From the NCBI GenBank assembly GCA_900552445.1, contig URZS01000002.1, positions 1-22,926 on the forward strand: a stretch of 22,926 nt of DNA. The letters are read 5' to 3'. This document shows, piece after piece, positions 14,773 to 21,913 of this stretch. Made by a program: the position numbers and the translations under genes. The stretch comes from an uncultured Veillonella sp. (GTDB lineage: Bacteria; Bacillota; Negativicutes; Veillonellales; Veillonellaceae). The notes under the pieces were generated by a model. It made no database searches. It was not told the origin of the DNA and saw nothing but the letters and a program-made list of their open reading frames with translations. Position 1 is the first letter of the stretch, and each line of letters opens with the position of its first letter.

Positions 14773-14788
14773 ACTTTACTTTGTGAAA
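14767..14788 (-). promoter_or_regulatory. Inverted repeat overlapping the -35 box
   Basis: TTTCACA and TGTGAAA form a perfect 7-8-7 inverted repeat whose left arm contains the predicted -35 hexamer of the aminotransferase promoter. A candidate operator, possibly for the YerC-like regulator encoded downstream; that link is inference. Confidence 0.45.
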
Positions 14789-14805
14789 GATATAATTTAG
14801 ATATA

Positions 14806-14852
14806 TAAAAATCCGCTAGGATACCATAGTTAAAAACTATATCCTAGCGGAT
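14806..14852 (-). terminator. Strong terminator of the DUF4127-acyltransferase unit
   Basis: On the minus strand ATCCGCTAGGATA and TATCCTAGCGGAT form a perfect 13-bp stem followed by TTTTTATAT. The interior also holds a short TAGTT/AACTA pair. It lies about 105 bp past the acyltransferase stop. Confidence 0.88.
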
Positions 14853-14897
14853 CTATTTCTAATTATATAATTCGGTCTACATCAACATAATCAATTT

Positions 14898-14941
14898 AAT
14901 GTATGTCTAGTTCAAACCGATTAATATATGCCTAGTGCAAA
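14898..14941. repeat. Two imperfect short direct repeats after the acyltransferase gene
   Basis: AATGTATGTCTAGTTCAAA at 14898-14916 and AATATATGCCTAGTGCAAA at 14923-14941 match at 16 of 19 positions with a 25-bp period; a still weaker relative (GTCTA..TCAA) lies at 14875-14884. They sit in the 3' untranslated stretch. No function is evident. Confidence 0.45.
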
Positions 14942-14959
14942 TTAAAACGCTCGTCAAAG

Positions 14960-16075
14960 TTAGTTTCCTAATATAAACTTGCGCAACGGTTTAGGCACAT
15001 AGTTTAGAGCTACTGTAGTCAAATACGACAACCCTAGCGTCATAATATACATAGCAAGGACATTGACCACTGTATAGAGGAGATTATATTTAGCCATCAC
15101 ACCAGAGATGATCAACAACCAAAAGGGATGAACTAAATAGATGCCATAGGACTTGTCCCCTATTTCAGACCAAATAGATTCCATGGTTACATTCATAGGC
15201 AATGTTTGGAATAGGAACAAACTAAATATCGTTCCCAAACCAGTGTACAGAACACCCATCGGACTCATTTGATGTACTGTATAAATAGCTTCTAGCACAG
15301 TGTAATGCCACACATCCATTACATAGTAATAGGATCCAAGCATTAACAACACAGAACCTACCGCACTAGCGCCTAATAGATAACGATAACGCCACATATA
15401 GTCGCATACGGTTTCGTATCGTTCAGCACATACGGCACCTAAGAGGAATATCCACACATAGTGGATTACCCAATAGTTGAGTCGCATATCAAAGAGATAT
15501 TTTAGCACAGGATGATTGCTGAGGTTTTCCATGACCCAACGACCGAGCATATACGATGATACATAGTCGATGCCGACTTGGATGACAAATAATAAGACCA
15601 TCCAGAACACAGGCCGTTTTAAGATAACTTTCACCATAGCACGCCACAGCGGCATCATCACGTAGAACCACAGCAATATAACCATAAAATACAGATGATA
15701 CATAGATGTACCAAAGAGTAAGTTAACCGCCAATGGCCCAGGACGTAGATTACCTAGGTTATGCGCCGTCAGCCCCGTATAGAGCAAGTAAAAGATGGAC
15801 CATGCAATATATGGAAATAGCACCACCTGAATGCGGCGGTGCATAAATTCCTTATATGAGAATGGTCCCTCTACAGAGGTATGGTAAAACAAGCCAAATG
15901 CAGAGAGGAAGAAAAACGCAGGTACCCCAAAGCGCGATAGAATTTCTAAGACGCTAATGAGTTCCAAATTTACAAAAGGGTTTTGCAATGCGTAGGAGCC
16001 TACATGAATGCCGATAACGCCGAGCATACAGAGGCCACGCATATAAGTAATTTCCGGTAAAAATGCTTTTTTCAT
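14960..16075 (-). CDS. Membrane acyltransferase (Acyl_transf_3/OafA-WecH type)
   Basis: Integral membrane acyltransferase of about 371 residues with roughly ten hydrophobic helices. The N-terminal signature RGLCMLGVIGIHVGSY places the conserved catalytic-type His in the first helix, followed by FFFLSAFGLFY and an RRIQVVLFPYIAWSIFYLLY stretch, all usual for family members that O-acetylate or O-acylate cell-surface sugars. The start is the third in-frame codon (ATG at 16075), six bases after AGGGA; the earlier ATG at 16081 directly abuts that motif. It follows the DUF4127 gene by about 16 bp and is followed by a strong terminator, so the two form an operon that probably works on the envelope. 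Acceptor unknown. Confidence 0.85.
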   Translation of the reverse strand: MKKAFLPEITYMRGLCMLGVIGIHVGSYALQNPFVNLELISVLEILSRFGVPAFFFLSAFGLFYHTSVEGPFSYKEFMHRRIQVVLFPYIAWSIFYLLYTGLTAHNLGNLRPGPLAVNLLFGTSMYHLYFMVILLWFYVMMPLWRAMVKVILKRPVFWMVLLFVIQVGIDYVSSYMLGRWVMENLSNHPVLKYLFDMRLNYWVIHYVWIFLLGAVCAERYETVCDYMWRYRYLLGASAVGSVLLMLGSYYYVMDVWHYTVLEAIYTVHQMSPMGVLYTGLGTIFSLFLFQTLPMNVTMESIWSEIGDKSYGIYLVHPFWLLIISGVMAKYNLLYTVVNVLAMYIMTLGLSYLTTVALNYVPKPLRKFILGN

Positions 16076-16091
16076 AGCCATTCCCTATTTA

Positions 16092-17921
16092 TTATTGACC
16101 AGGTACAACTGCAGGTGTCGGCACAATGCGCGGACCTCGAGATGTAGTAGCTGGTTGTTTAACTACTGGAGCAGCAGATGCTGTTGTTTTAGGAGCTTCA
16201 GCTTTTGATGGTTGAGCTGGTGTAGTTTGGCCATTAGCTTCTGCTGCCGCTTTTGCAGCTGCTTTTGCAGCTGCTTCTGCTTTAGCTTTAGCTTCTGCTT
16301 CAGCTTTAAGACGCGCTTCTTCTTCGCGTTTCAAGCGCAATTCTTTTTCAAGAGGTACCACTGGTTTGTCATAAATAGTGATATCTGTTTCGAACAGACG
16401 GCCCCATGGGAATGTAGCTTTTACTGTACGAGGATTTACTTTTAAGTATTTTTCAGCGAAATCTTGAATACGCTCGCCTAAGTAACTTTCAAGGCGTTCG
16501 TTCAGCTCGCCAGAGTAACGTACATTATCTGTGCGAATAGAGTCTTGCATACGGTAAATATCTTTACGGATATTTGCTTGGTACGCCCAGTTATCCAAGT
16601 ATTGTTGAGTCAACATGTTACGGTGACCTTCTGGGCTCATAGTTTTGAGCAATACGCCTTGAGCAATGGCATAGCCTACCGTATTACTTGCTGTATTCCA
16701 ACCATTGTACGCGCCAATTTTGTATAACATGTCGCGTTTGTACATAGCAGATACTAATGTATTATCTGCACCATTGTTGAAAGCAATATCTGCAACGCTT
16801 ACATTCACGCCAGAATCTACAGCTTGTTGGATACGATCTACGAAAGCATTTGTAGAGTTAGAAATCATTGGGAAGTTCTCGAAACTTTCAGATTCACCAG
16901 TACTTGTAGTAAGTGGTGTATTCACGGCTAACAACACAGTTGGTTTACCTTGTGTCACCATAGTGCCACCTACAGCCTCAACGTGTTGTGCAATCGTTTT
17001 ATCAATTGTTTGGTCTTCGTAACCTGGCAATGTTTTACCGCCACCACCGAGTGGATAAATTACGGAGAATGTTGGTTTTTCTGTACTCACATCGGTACGA
17101 GAACGAGCCATCAATAAGAGACCAAGTTGGTCCGCACCAGGGAAGCTACCATATTTTTCAACAGGAATATCCTTGGAGTATTTGCTGAGGTAACGACCTT
17201 CTAATGCAGATTGGGATAATTGAGATGTATCATCATGGCCCAATGCAAAGTAATCAAATATGCCGCTACGAGTTTCATCAATCAACTCTTTGTTGATTTT
17301 CATATTCTTTTGACGGCGATCAAACCAGTCTTGTAAGTATTCTACAGGAACAGAAGCTTGAAGGCTCATCAATTTTTGAGTTTCCTCTTGCGTCAAAGAA
17401 CCGGAGTCCAATTTATCTTGTAATGCAGCGATTTGGAAAATTGTTGGACCGTATTCAGCATAGTAAGCAGGTTCAGTTCCACCACCACTAGCACGCGGAG
17501 AACGCATTACTGTACCAAAGCCATAAATACGTACATTTTTATGACGTGCTTTTAAGCCTTCAATACGTTTTAAACGACTTTCTAAAGTGCTAAGTGGAAT
17601 ATTATGTTTACGAGAATCTACAAGACCACCATAAATAAGAGTATCTGTGCTCAATACCATAACATCTGCACGGCCTGCATTTTGTTCAACCCAAGCCATG
17701 ATTTGGTCAGCTTGACCTTGGTATGTTTTACCAGAAATCAAGTTTTGCGGTGGTGTCAACACAGTCATCCCCGCTTCACGCGCTGTATCAACTGTGTATT
17801 GCAAGCTTACAGGGCGATCATCTTGAGGGACATATAATACGGTTTCCGCATCAATATTGATGGATGTACCGGTAGCAATAGCGGTTGCCATTAATGCTAC
17901 TTTCAACCATTTATTCGTCAT
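16092..17921 (-). CDS. Exported DUF4127-family protein
   Basis: A 609-residue protein with a signal peptide (Lys-rich start, hydrophobic stretch to about residue 20, likely cleavage after Ala25). The mature part begins VLYVPQDDRPVSLQYTVDTA, the DUF4127 hallmark, with further family blocks such as LSTDTLIYGGLVDSR and YGFGTVMRSPRASGGG. Family function is not established. Residues about 520-609 form a distinctive tail: an Ala/Glu/Lys-rich stretch predicted to be a charged helix, then a Pro/Thr/Ala-rich low-complexity end, typical of an envelope-spanning or wall-interacting spacer. GGAG precedes the ATG; a hairpin sits just upstream of it and a predicted promoter about 100 bp upstream. The co-transcribed acyltransferase suggests a role in surface polysaccharide modification (inference). 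Confidence 0.85.
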   Translation of the reverse strand: MTNKWLKVALMATAIATGTSINIDAETVLYVPQDDRPVSLQYTVDTAREAGMTVLTPPQNLISGKTYQGQADQIMAWVEQNAGRADVMVLSTDTLIYGGLVDSRKHNIPLSTLESRLKRIEGLKARHKNVRIYGFGTVMRSPRASGGGTEPAYYAEYGPTIFQIAALQDKLDSGSLTQEETQKLMSLQASVPVEYLQDWFDRRQKNMKINKELIDETRSGIFDYFALGHDDTSQLSQSALEGRYLSKYSKDIPVEKYGSFPGADQLGLLLMARSRTDVSTEKPTFSVIYPLGGGGKTLPGYEDQTIDKTIAQHVEAVGGTMVTQGKPTVLLAVNTPLTTSTGESESFENFPMISNSTNAFVDRIQQAVDSGVNVSVADIAFNNGADNTLVSAMYKRDMLYKIGAYNGWNTASNTVGYAIAQGVLLKTMSPEGHRNMLTQQYLDNWAYQANIRKDIYRMQDSIRTDNVRYSGELNERLESYLGERIQDFAEKYLKVNPRTVKATFPWGRLFETDITIYDKPVVPLEKELRLKREEEARLKAEAEAKAKAEAAAKAAAKAAAEANGQTTPAQPSKAEAPKTTASAAPVVKQPATTSRGPRIVPTPAVVPGQ

Positions 17922-17944
17922 GAATCAAATCTCCTTCTGTGTAC

Positions 17945-17963
17945 GCGAGTACTCCCGACTCGC
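17945..17963 (-). promoter_or_regulatory. Hairpin in the DUF4127 leader
   Basis: GCGAGT and ACTCGC form a six-bp GC-rich stem with a seven-base loop, about 11 bases upstream of the AAGGAG ribosome site. It could modulate translation or mRNA stability; there is no T-run, so it is not a terminator. Confidence 0.4.
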
Positions 17964-18025
17964 AAAATTAATTGTTATATAATACTCTCTTTTTCTGACA
18001 CTTTCATGAAATGCTCAATAGAATA

Positions 18026-18053
18026 ATTATATCATTTGTCCGATAATTCGCAA
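18026..18053 (-). promoter_or_regulatory. Predicted promoter of the DUF4127-acyltransferase unit
   Basis: The minus strand reads TTGCGA at 18048-18053 (4/6), a 16-bp spacer and TATAAT at 18026-18031 preceded by TGA, an extended -10. It lies about 105 bp upstream of the DUF4127 start. Confidence 0.6.
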
Positions 18054-18070
18054 ATATTGAGGAATTATCG
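18041..18070 (-). repeat. Nine-bp inverted repeat spanning the TRIC-like stop and the next promoter
   Basis: CGATAATTC and GAATTATCG, separated by 12 bases, form a perfect inverted repeat. One arm contains the stop codon of the TRIC-like gene; the other covers the spacer next to the predicted -35 of the DUF4127 promoter. Without a T-run it may be a weak terminator or an operator. Confidence 0.5.
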
Positions 18071-18691
18071 CACCTTTGGCAAGCTCCAGTTATATTTAAT
18101 CGCTAATAATCGAATCACTAGTACGACGGTGAAAGCTCCATACACGGCCTCTCCAGCCCAACTGGAAATAACCATTAAATAATAAACGATACCGCCAATG
18201 ATACTTGGAAGTGCGTACACATCTTCTTTCAGAACGGACGGAATCCGTTGCGCCAACATATCCCGGATAATACCGCCCCCAACAGCAGTAATTGTCCCTA
18301 ATAATACAATGAAAATCGGCAACTCAGGATAGAGTTTAAACCCCGCAGAAGCACCTGTTACGGTAAAGGAGGCCAAGCCTAATGCATCGGCTAACAAATA
18401 TCCTGCTCGACTACGAGGCCCCATCGCATGTTTACGATAGCGGCTATTATACATAATAAACACGATGATAGTAACAGAAATAACCACTGTCACATATACA
18501 ACATTGCGCAATGAGTTAGGCGGAAAATATCCGAGTAGAACATCCCGCACAATACCACCGCCAATGGCCGTAGCCAACGCCAATACAGCCATACCAAAAA
18601 TATCCATTTTTCGTGCTACCCCAACGAGCGCGCCAGAGATAGCAAAGGCAATAGTGCCAATCATATCAAACATATACCAAATAATATCCAT
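18065..18691 (-). CDS. TRIC/UPF0126 (YicG-like) membrane channel-family protein
   Basis: Small integral membrane protein with two tandem copies of the UPF0126 glycine-rich unit, visible as GTIAFAISGALVG...AIGGGIVRD and ASFTVTGASAGF...AVGGGIIRD, the hallmark of prokaryotic TRIC-type trimeric cation channels. The start at 18691 gives 208 residues, the family's usual size, with GAGGG four bases before the ATG; the longer in-frame start at 18781 would add 30 polar residues and would run over its own promoter. Family members conduct monovalent cations in structural studies, while older annotation also proposes glycine transport; the physiological role is open. It diverges from tadA. Confidence 0.88.
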   Translation of the reverse strand: MDIIWYMFDMIGTIAFAISGALVGVARKMDIFGMAVLALATAIGGGIVRDVLLGYFPPNSLRNVVYVTVVISVTIIVFIMYNSRYRKHAMGPRSRAGYLLADALGLASFTVTGASAGFKLYPELPIFIVLLGTITAVGGGIIRDMLAQRIPSVLKEDVYALPSIIGGIVYYLMVISSWAGEAVYGAFTVVLVIRLLAIKYNWSLPKVR

Positions 18692-18751
18692 ATTACCCTC
18701 ACACAATCTATTCGCATTACTGCGTACACTATGATAGACTTTATGTAAGAT

Positions 18752-18781
18752 ATTATACATTAAGAGGTATGAGAATGACAA
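18752..18781 (-). promoter_or_regulatory. Predicted promoter of the TRIC-like gene overlapping the tadA start
   Basis: The minus strand reads TTGTCA at 18776-18781 (5/6), an 18-bp spacer and TATAAT at 18752-18757. The -35 box covers the tadA start codon at 18775-18777, so expression of the divergent genes could interfere. Confidence 0.65.
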
Positions 18782-19320
18782 AAGACATTACACCCATAGA
18801 TATAGAAAACATGGATGAGCGCACTCGAGATGAGTATTTCATGGCCTTTGCTATGGAGGAAGCACGCAAGGCTTATAGCCTTGGAGAGATTCCCATTGGC
18901 GCTATTCTAGTAAAAGATAATACAATCGTGTCACGCCACCATAATCGTCGTGAATTAGATCATGATGCAACAGCTCATGCAGAGGTCCTCGTAATCCGCG
19001 AAGCATGCGATGTCCTCAAGCGCTGGCGGTTGACTGGTTGTACCCTGTATGTTACGATAGAGCCGTGTCCGATGTGCGCTGGAGCCATCATCAACAGTCG
19101 TATTGACCGTGTTGTATATGGTGCAAGTGATTACAAAGGAGGCGCCGTAGAATCGCTATTCAATGTGCTCTCTCATCCAGGATTAAATCACGAACCTGAA
19201 CTGGCATCAGGTGTGCTAGGTGATGAATGTAGCCAAATTATGAAAGACTTCTTTAAGGAGCGCCGTAAAGCACGGAGGAGTACCCAAGAGGCTGAAGGGT
19301 CCGCACTCGAAATGCGGTAG
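18775..19320 (+). CDS. tadA: tRNA-specific adenosine deaminase
   Basis: Zinc enzyme that converts adenosine-34 to inosine in tRNA-Arg(ACG), allowing CGU/CGC/CGA decoding. Zinc ligands and catalytic residues are complete: TAHAEVL (His68, Glu70) and EPCPMC (Cys98, Cys101); IPIGAILV and DYKGGAVESL also match. The ATG at 18775 is chosen because AGAGG lies seven bases upstream; the in-frame ATG at 18769 is only one base from that motif. The protein has 181 residues, with about 20 extra at the N-terminus relative to short TadA forms. The natural C-terminal region (FFKERRKARR) ends where a tRNA-Ser gene begins, and the reading frame continues 47 bases into it, so the last ~15 residues are encoded by tRNA sequence. 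Confidence 0.95.
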   Translation: MTKDITPIDIENMDERTRDEYFMAFAMEEARKAYSLGEIPIGAILVKDNTIVSRHHNRRELDHDATAHAEVLVIREACDVLKRWRLTGCTLYVTIEPCPMCAGAIINSRIDRVVYGASDYKGGAVESLFNVLSHPGLNHEPELASGVLGDECSQIMKDFFKERRKARRSTQEAEGSALEMR

Positions 19321-19364
19321 GTCGGGCAACCGGCGCGGGGGTTCAAATCCCTCCTCCTCTGCCA
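19274..19364 (+). tRNA. tRNA-Ser (anticodon CGA)
   Basis: A class II tRNA folds cleanly. The acceptor stem is GGAGGAG with CTCCTCT (first pair G-U). D-arm stem CCC/GGG; anticodon stem CCGCA/TGCGG with loop CTCGAAA, anticodon CGA at 19308-19310. A five-bp variable arm, GTCGG/CCGGC, has a GCAA loop. T-arm GGGGG/CCCTC has loop TTCAAAT. The discriminator base is G, as expected for serine, and the CCA end (19362-19364) is encoded. It decodes UCG. Its 5' half lies inside the 3' end of tadA on the same strand. Confidence 0.95.
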
Positions 19365-19376
19365 ACTAGAATGTTT

Positions 19377-19406
19377 AAAGCGCTAACTGTAGTTAGCGCT
19401 TTTTTT
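19377..19406 (+). terminator. Intrinsic terminator after tRNA-Ser
   Basis: AAAGCGCTAACT and its near-complete complement form a long stem with a tiny loop, followed by seven T residues ending 17 bases before the MFS start codon. The terminator therefore lies between the tRNA and the MFS ribosome site. Confidence 0.9.
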
Positions 19407-19423
19407 GTAAAGGGGCCACTACT

Positions 19424-20611
19424 ATGAAAAAATATTACCCTTATCTCATCACAGTGAGTCACATGATTAATGACTCCTGTCAAAGTGTGTTGCCTGCCCT
19501 CTTACCGCTGTTCATTTATACGTATGGGCTCAGCTTGGAACAAGCAGGCTTTCTTATCTTAGCCAATACAGCATTATCTTCACTATTACAGCCATTACTG
19601 GGCTACATATCAGACAAGATCAATCAACCTCGGCTTATCGCCTTTGGCGTTCTATTATCGGCTTGTAGTACAGGCGTAATGGGTTTCGTCAGCTCCTATG
19701 AAAGCCTCCTTATTTGCGCCACCTTAGCAGGTGTAGGATCTTCTATCTTCCATCCAGAAGGGGCGAAGATTATGAACCGCCTCGGCGGTGGTAAAAAAGG
19801 TAAAGCCATGGGCACCTTCGCCATCGGAGGCAGCTCCGGTTTTGCCATAGGCCCACTTTTTGCAGGGACTATCGCCTATACAGTGGGGCCACATGGATTG
19901 GCGGCTTTTACCGTAGTCGGTTTGCTCATCGCAACAGTTCTATTTGTACTCATGCCACGCATTGTAGCTCATGCGCGTACCATCGACCAAGCAGTAGCCA
20001 ATGAAAATCTAACAGTGGCAACGAAACCACTGAAGAACTACTGGAAATACTTTGGCATCTTGTTCATTATTATCTTGAGCCAATCCGTAAACTTCCGCGT
20101 TATCAACGCCTTTATTCCGATTTTCTGGACTCGCGAACTCGGTACAAGCCCAGAACAAGGCAGCTTTGCCTTAACCGTATTCTTTAGTATCGGTATCTTC
20201 ATGACATACATCGGCGGTCTATTGGGTGACAAGTACGGCCCTATCAAGATTATCAGACTATCTCTATTAGTTTGGTTGCCAGCTATGTTCCTATTAACAG
20301 AAGTGCCAACCTTCTCACCACTCATCATGATGCCTGTAGCTTACTTGCTACTACTCATGATTGGTGCTGCCAAAGCGATTAGCTACAGCCCTGTTATCGT
20401 GCTAGGCCAAACCTACCTCGCTAAAAGCATCGGCTTTGCATCGGGCATCACCCTCGGCGTGAGCCAAACCATCGGCGGTGTCATCGCACCTGTAGTAGGC
20501 AACCTAGCAGATACCTACTCCCTACCAGTGGCGATGATGACTCTAGTGCCATTCCTCGTAATGGGCCTTGGGGCATCATTGATACTTAAAGATCCTAAAA
20601 AATTACAATAA
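19424..20611 (+). CDS. MFS transporter, fosmidomycin-resistance (Fsr)-like
   Basis: Twelve-helix major facilitator of 395 residues in the cytoplasmic membrane. It resembles the Fsr group: the opening ISVSH-like stretch (TVSHMINDSCQSVLPALLPLF), then GYISDKINQPR, GVGSSIFHPEGAKIMNRLGGGKKGKAMGTFAIGGSSGFAIGPL with the characteristic HPEGA, and a second-half GDKYGP loop. Such proteins export fosmidomycin or other small compounds; the natural substrate is unknown and resistance should not be assumed. AAAGGGG lies about eight bases before the ATG. Only 17 bp separate the start from the upstream terminator, leaving no room for a promoter, so it must be expressed by readthrough from the tadA/tRNA unit or from a promoter inside it. 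Confidence 0.88.
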   Translation: MKKYYPYLITVSHMINDSCQSVLPALLPLFIYTYGLSLEQAGFLILANTALSSLLQPLLGYISDKINQPRLIAFGVLLSACSTGVMGFVSSYESLLICATLAGVGSSIFHPEGAKIMNRLGGGKKGKAMGTFAIGGSSGFAIGPLFAGTIAYTVGPHGLAAFTVVGLLIATVLFVLMPRIVAHARTIDQAVANENLTVATKPLKNYWKYFGILFIIILSQSVNFRVINAFIPIFWTRELGTSPEQGSFALTVFFSIGIFMTYIGGLLGDKYGPIKIIRLSLLVWLPAMFLLTEVPTFSPLIMMPVAYLLLLMIGAAKAISYSPVIVLGQTYLAKSIGFASGITLGVSQTIGGVIAPVVGNLADTYSLPVAMMTLVPFLVMGLGASLILKDPKKLQ

Positions 20612-20624
20612 TTACAATAGAGAA

Positions 20625-20649
20625 AAGCCCCCTTCTGTGAAGGGGGCTT
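20625..20649. terminator. Bidirectional terminator between convergent genes
   Basis: AAGCCCCCTTC and GAAGGGGGCTT form an 11-bp stem with a three-base loop between the convergent MFS and CyuA-like genes. The minus strand continues into TTTTCTCT, and the plus strand into TTATATAG, so it is stronger for the minus-strand transcript. Confidence 0.85.
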
Positions 20650-20664
20650 ATATAGTTAGCTAAA

Positions 20665-21912
20665 TTAGTGTTTTAGCATTTCATTCAAGATAACTACGTC
20701 CGTTTCTTTCATACCTTGAGCCACAGCACCGATACTGCGGATAGTTTCATCAACGGAGTATGCTACAAGACCATCGCCTTTTTGGTAGTTCTTATTAAGG
20801 CGAGCTTGTTTATATCCCATAAAGGCGCCATCAAGAGAGATTGCAATTTTACCTGCGCAGGATGGTTTTGCACCATCACATACAATACCAGATAGACTTG
20901 CAAGACCATTTACAAGGGTGTTCTCGATGATTTCCTTGCTATCACCTTTCAAAAAGGCAATGCCTGCTACACTTACAACACCAGCAGATACAACGCCGCA
21001 GTATGCGGACAATTTACCAATGCCAGATTTAACGTACAGTGTTAACAAGTTAGCAAAAACTAGCGCTCGATAAAGTTCATCATCACTTTTACCAAGTTCC
21101 TCGGCAGTCGTAATAATTGGTACAGATACGGTTAAACCTTGGTTACCAGAGCCAGAGCAGATCACTACAGGCAATGGGCACCCGCTCATACGCGCATCAG
21201 AGCCAGCTGCTGCACGAGCTTTACATTTCGTTTCAAGCGATGGATTTTCATCGTCCAAGAGTAATAATTGGCCAATGTTAGCACCGTAATCGTTAGATAA
21301 ACCTTCCTTGGAAATTGCAGTATTATACTCAACTTGTTGTTTAATTTGAGGAAGGATACCAGAAATATCGCCAGTTAGGGCAAATTCATAAATGCTATCA
21401 AATGTCATAGCATATTCAGTGTTCGCCGCTTTTTTAATTTCATTAACTGTTTCAGAAATAATCTCACCATCTACAGCAACATACGTTACATTCGTATGAT
21501 CATTTTCAATACGAACTACAGCCGTATGTTCATCTGTTTCAGCAGTAATCTCAATATATAGATTATCTACACCTTCAGCGAGCGAAACGGTACAGAAATT
21601 GGCATCAAGTAATGTGCCAAGCCATTTACGATCTTCATCTGTAGCAGATTCCAATACCTCCAACTCACGCTCTGGGTGACCTACGATAGCCCCCAGAGTG
21701 GTGGCGGCCGCAAGACCTTTACGACCACCAGAGTTAGGGATTACTACAGATTTGACGTTCTTAATAATATTTGCACTGCATCGTGCGTGAATATGATTTG
21801 GAAACTCATCCAAGACAGAGACTGCCTTCGCAGCCGCATAAGCCAATGCAATTGGCTCAGTGCAACCAAAGGCAGGACGCATCTCTGACTGTAGCAAAGA
21901 AATATAATTCAT
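20665..21912 (-). CDS. UPF0597/CyuA-like L-cysteine desulfidase family protein
   Basis: Member of the serine-dehydratase-alpha/UPF0597 group (E. coli CyuA/YhaM). Relatives use an oxygen-sensitive iron-sulfur cluster to break cysteine into pyruvate, ammonia and sulfide. The 415-residue form starts at ATG 21912 with GGAAG six bases upstream; the longer TTG start at 21927 adds five residues and lies inside ridA. Cysteine-containing motifs are MRPAFGCTEP near the start, MSGCPLPVVICSGSGNQGLTV in the middle, YCGVVSAG and GIVCDGAKPSCAGK, plausible cluster ligands. GGRKG near residue 65 is also conserved. It starts one base after the ridA stop, so the genes are coupled, fitting the aminoacrylate by-product. 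Cysteine versus serine as substrate is not settled. Confidence 0.88.
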   Translation of the reverse strand: MNYISLLQSEMRPAFGCTEPIALAYAAAKAVSVLDEFPNHIHARCSANIIKNVKSVVIPNSGGRKGLAAATTLGAIVGHPERELEVLESATDEDRKWLGTLLDANFCTVSLAEGVDNLYIEITAETDEHTAVVRIENDHTNVTYVAVDGEIISETVNEIKKAANTEYAMTFDSIYEFALTGDISGILPQIKQQVEYNTAISKEGLSNDYGANIGQLLLLDDENPSLETKCKARAAAGSDARMSGCPLPVVICSGSGNQGLTVSVPIITTAEELGKSDDELYRALVFANLLTLYVKSGIGKLSAYCGVVSAGVVSVAGIAFLKGDSKEIIENTLVNGLASLSGIVCDGAKPSCAGKIAISLDGAFMGYKQARLNKNYQKGDGLVAYSVDETIRSIGAVAQGMKETDVVILNEMLKH

Positions 21913-21913
21913 C

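Noticed and set aside
14767..14788. CRP/FNR-type site at the aminotransferase promoter
   Set aside because: The arms are in the opposite order (TCACA n8 TGTGA), so it does not match the CRP consensus TGTGA n6 TCACA or the FNR consensus.
16212..16445. Plus-strand ORF rich in Ser/Cys/Phe
   Set aside because: It is the antisense shadow of the Ala/Glu/Lys-rich tail of the DUF4127 protein, with no ribosome site and biased composition.
19274..19364. SRP/4.5S RNA or other small RNA after tadA
   Set aside because: The folding is fully explained by a class II tRNA-Ser with anticodon CGA and encoded CCA, and no SRP motif (GGAA tetraloop hairpin) is present.
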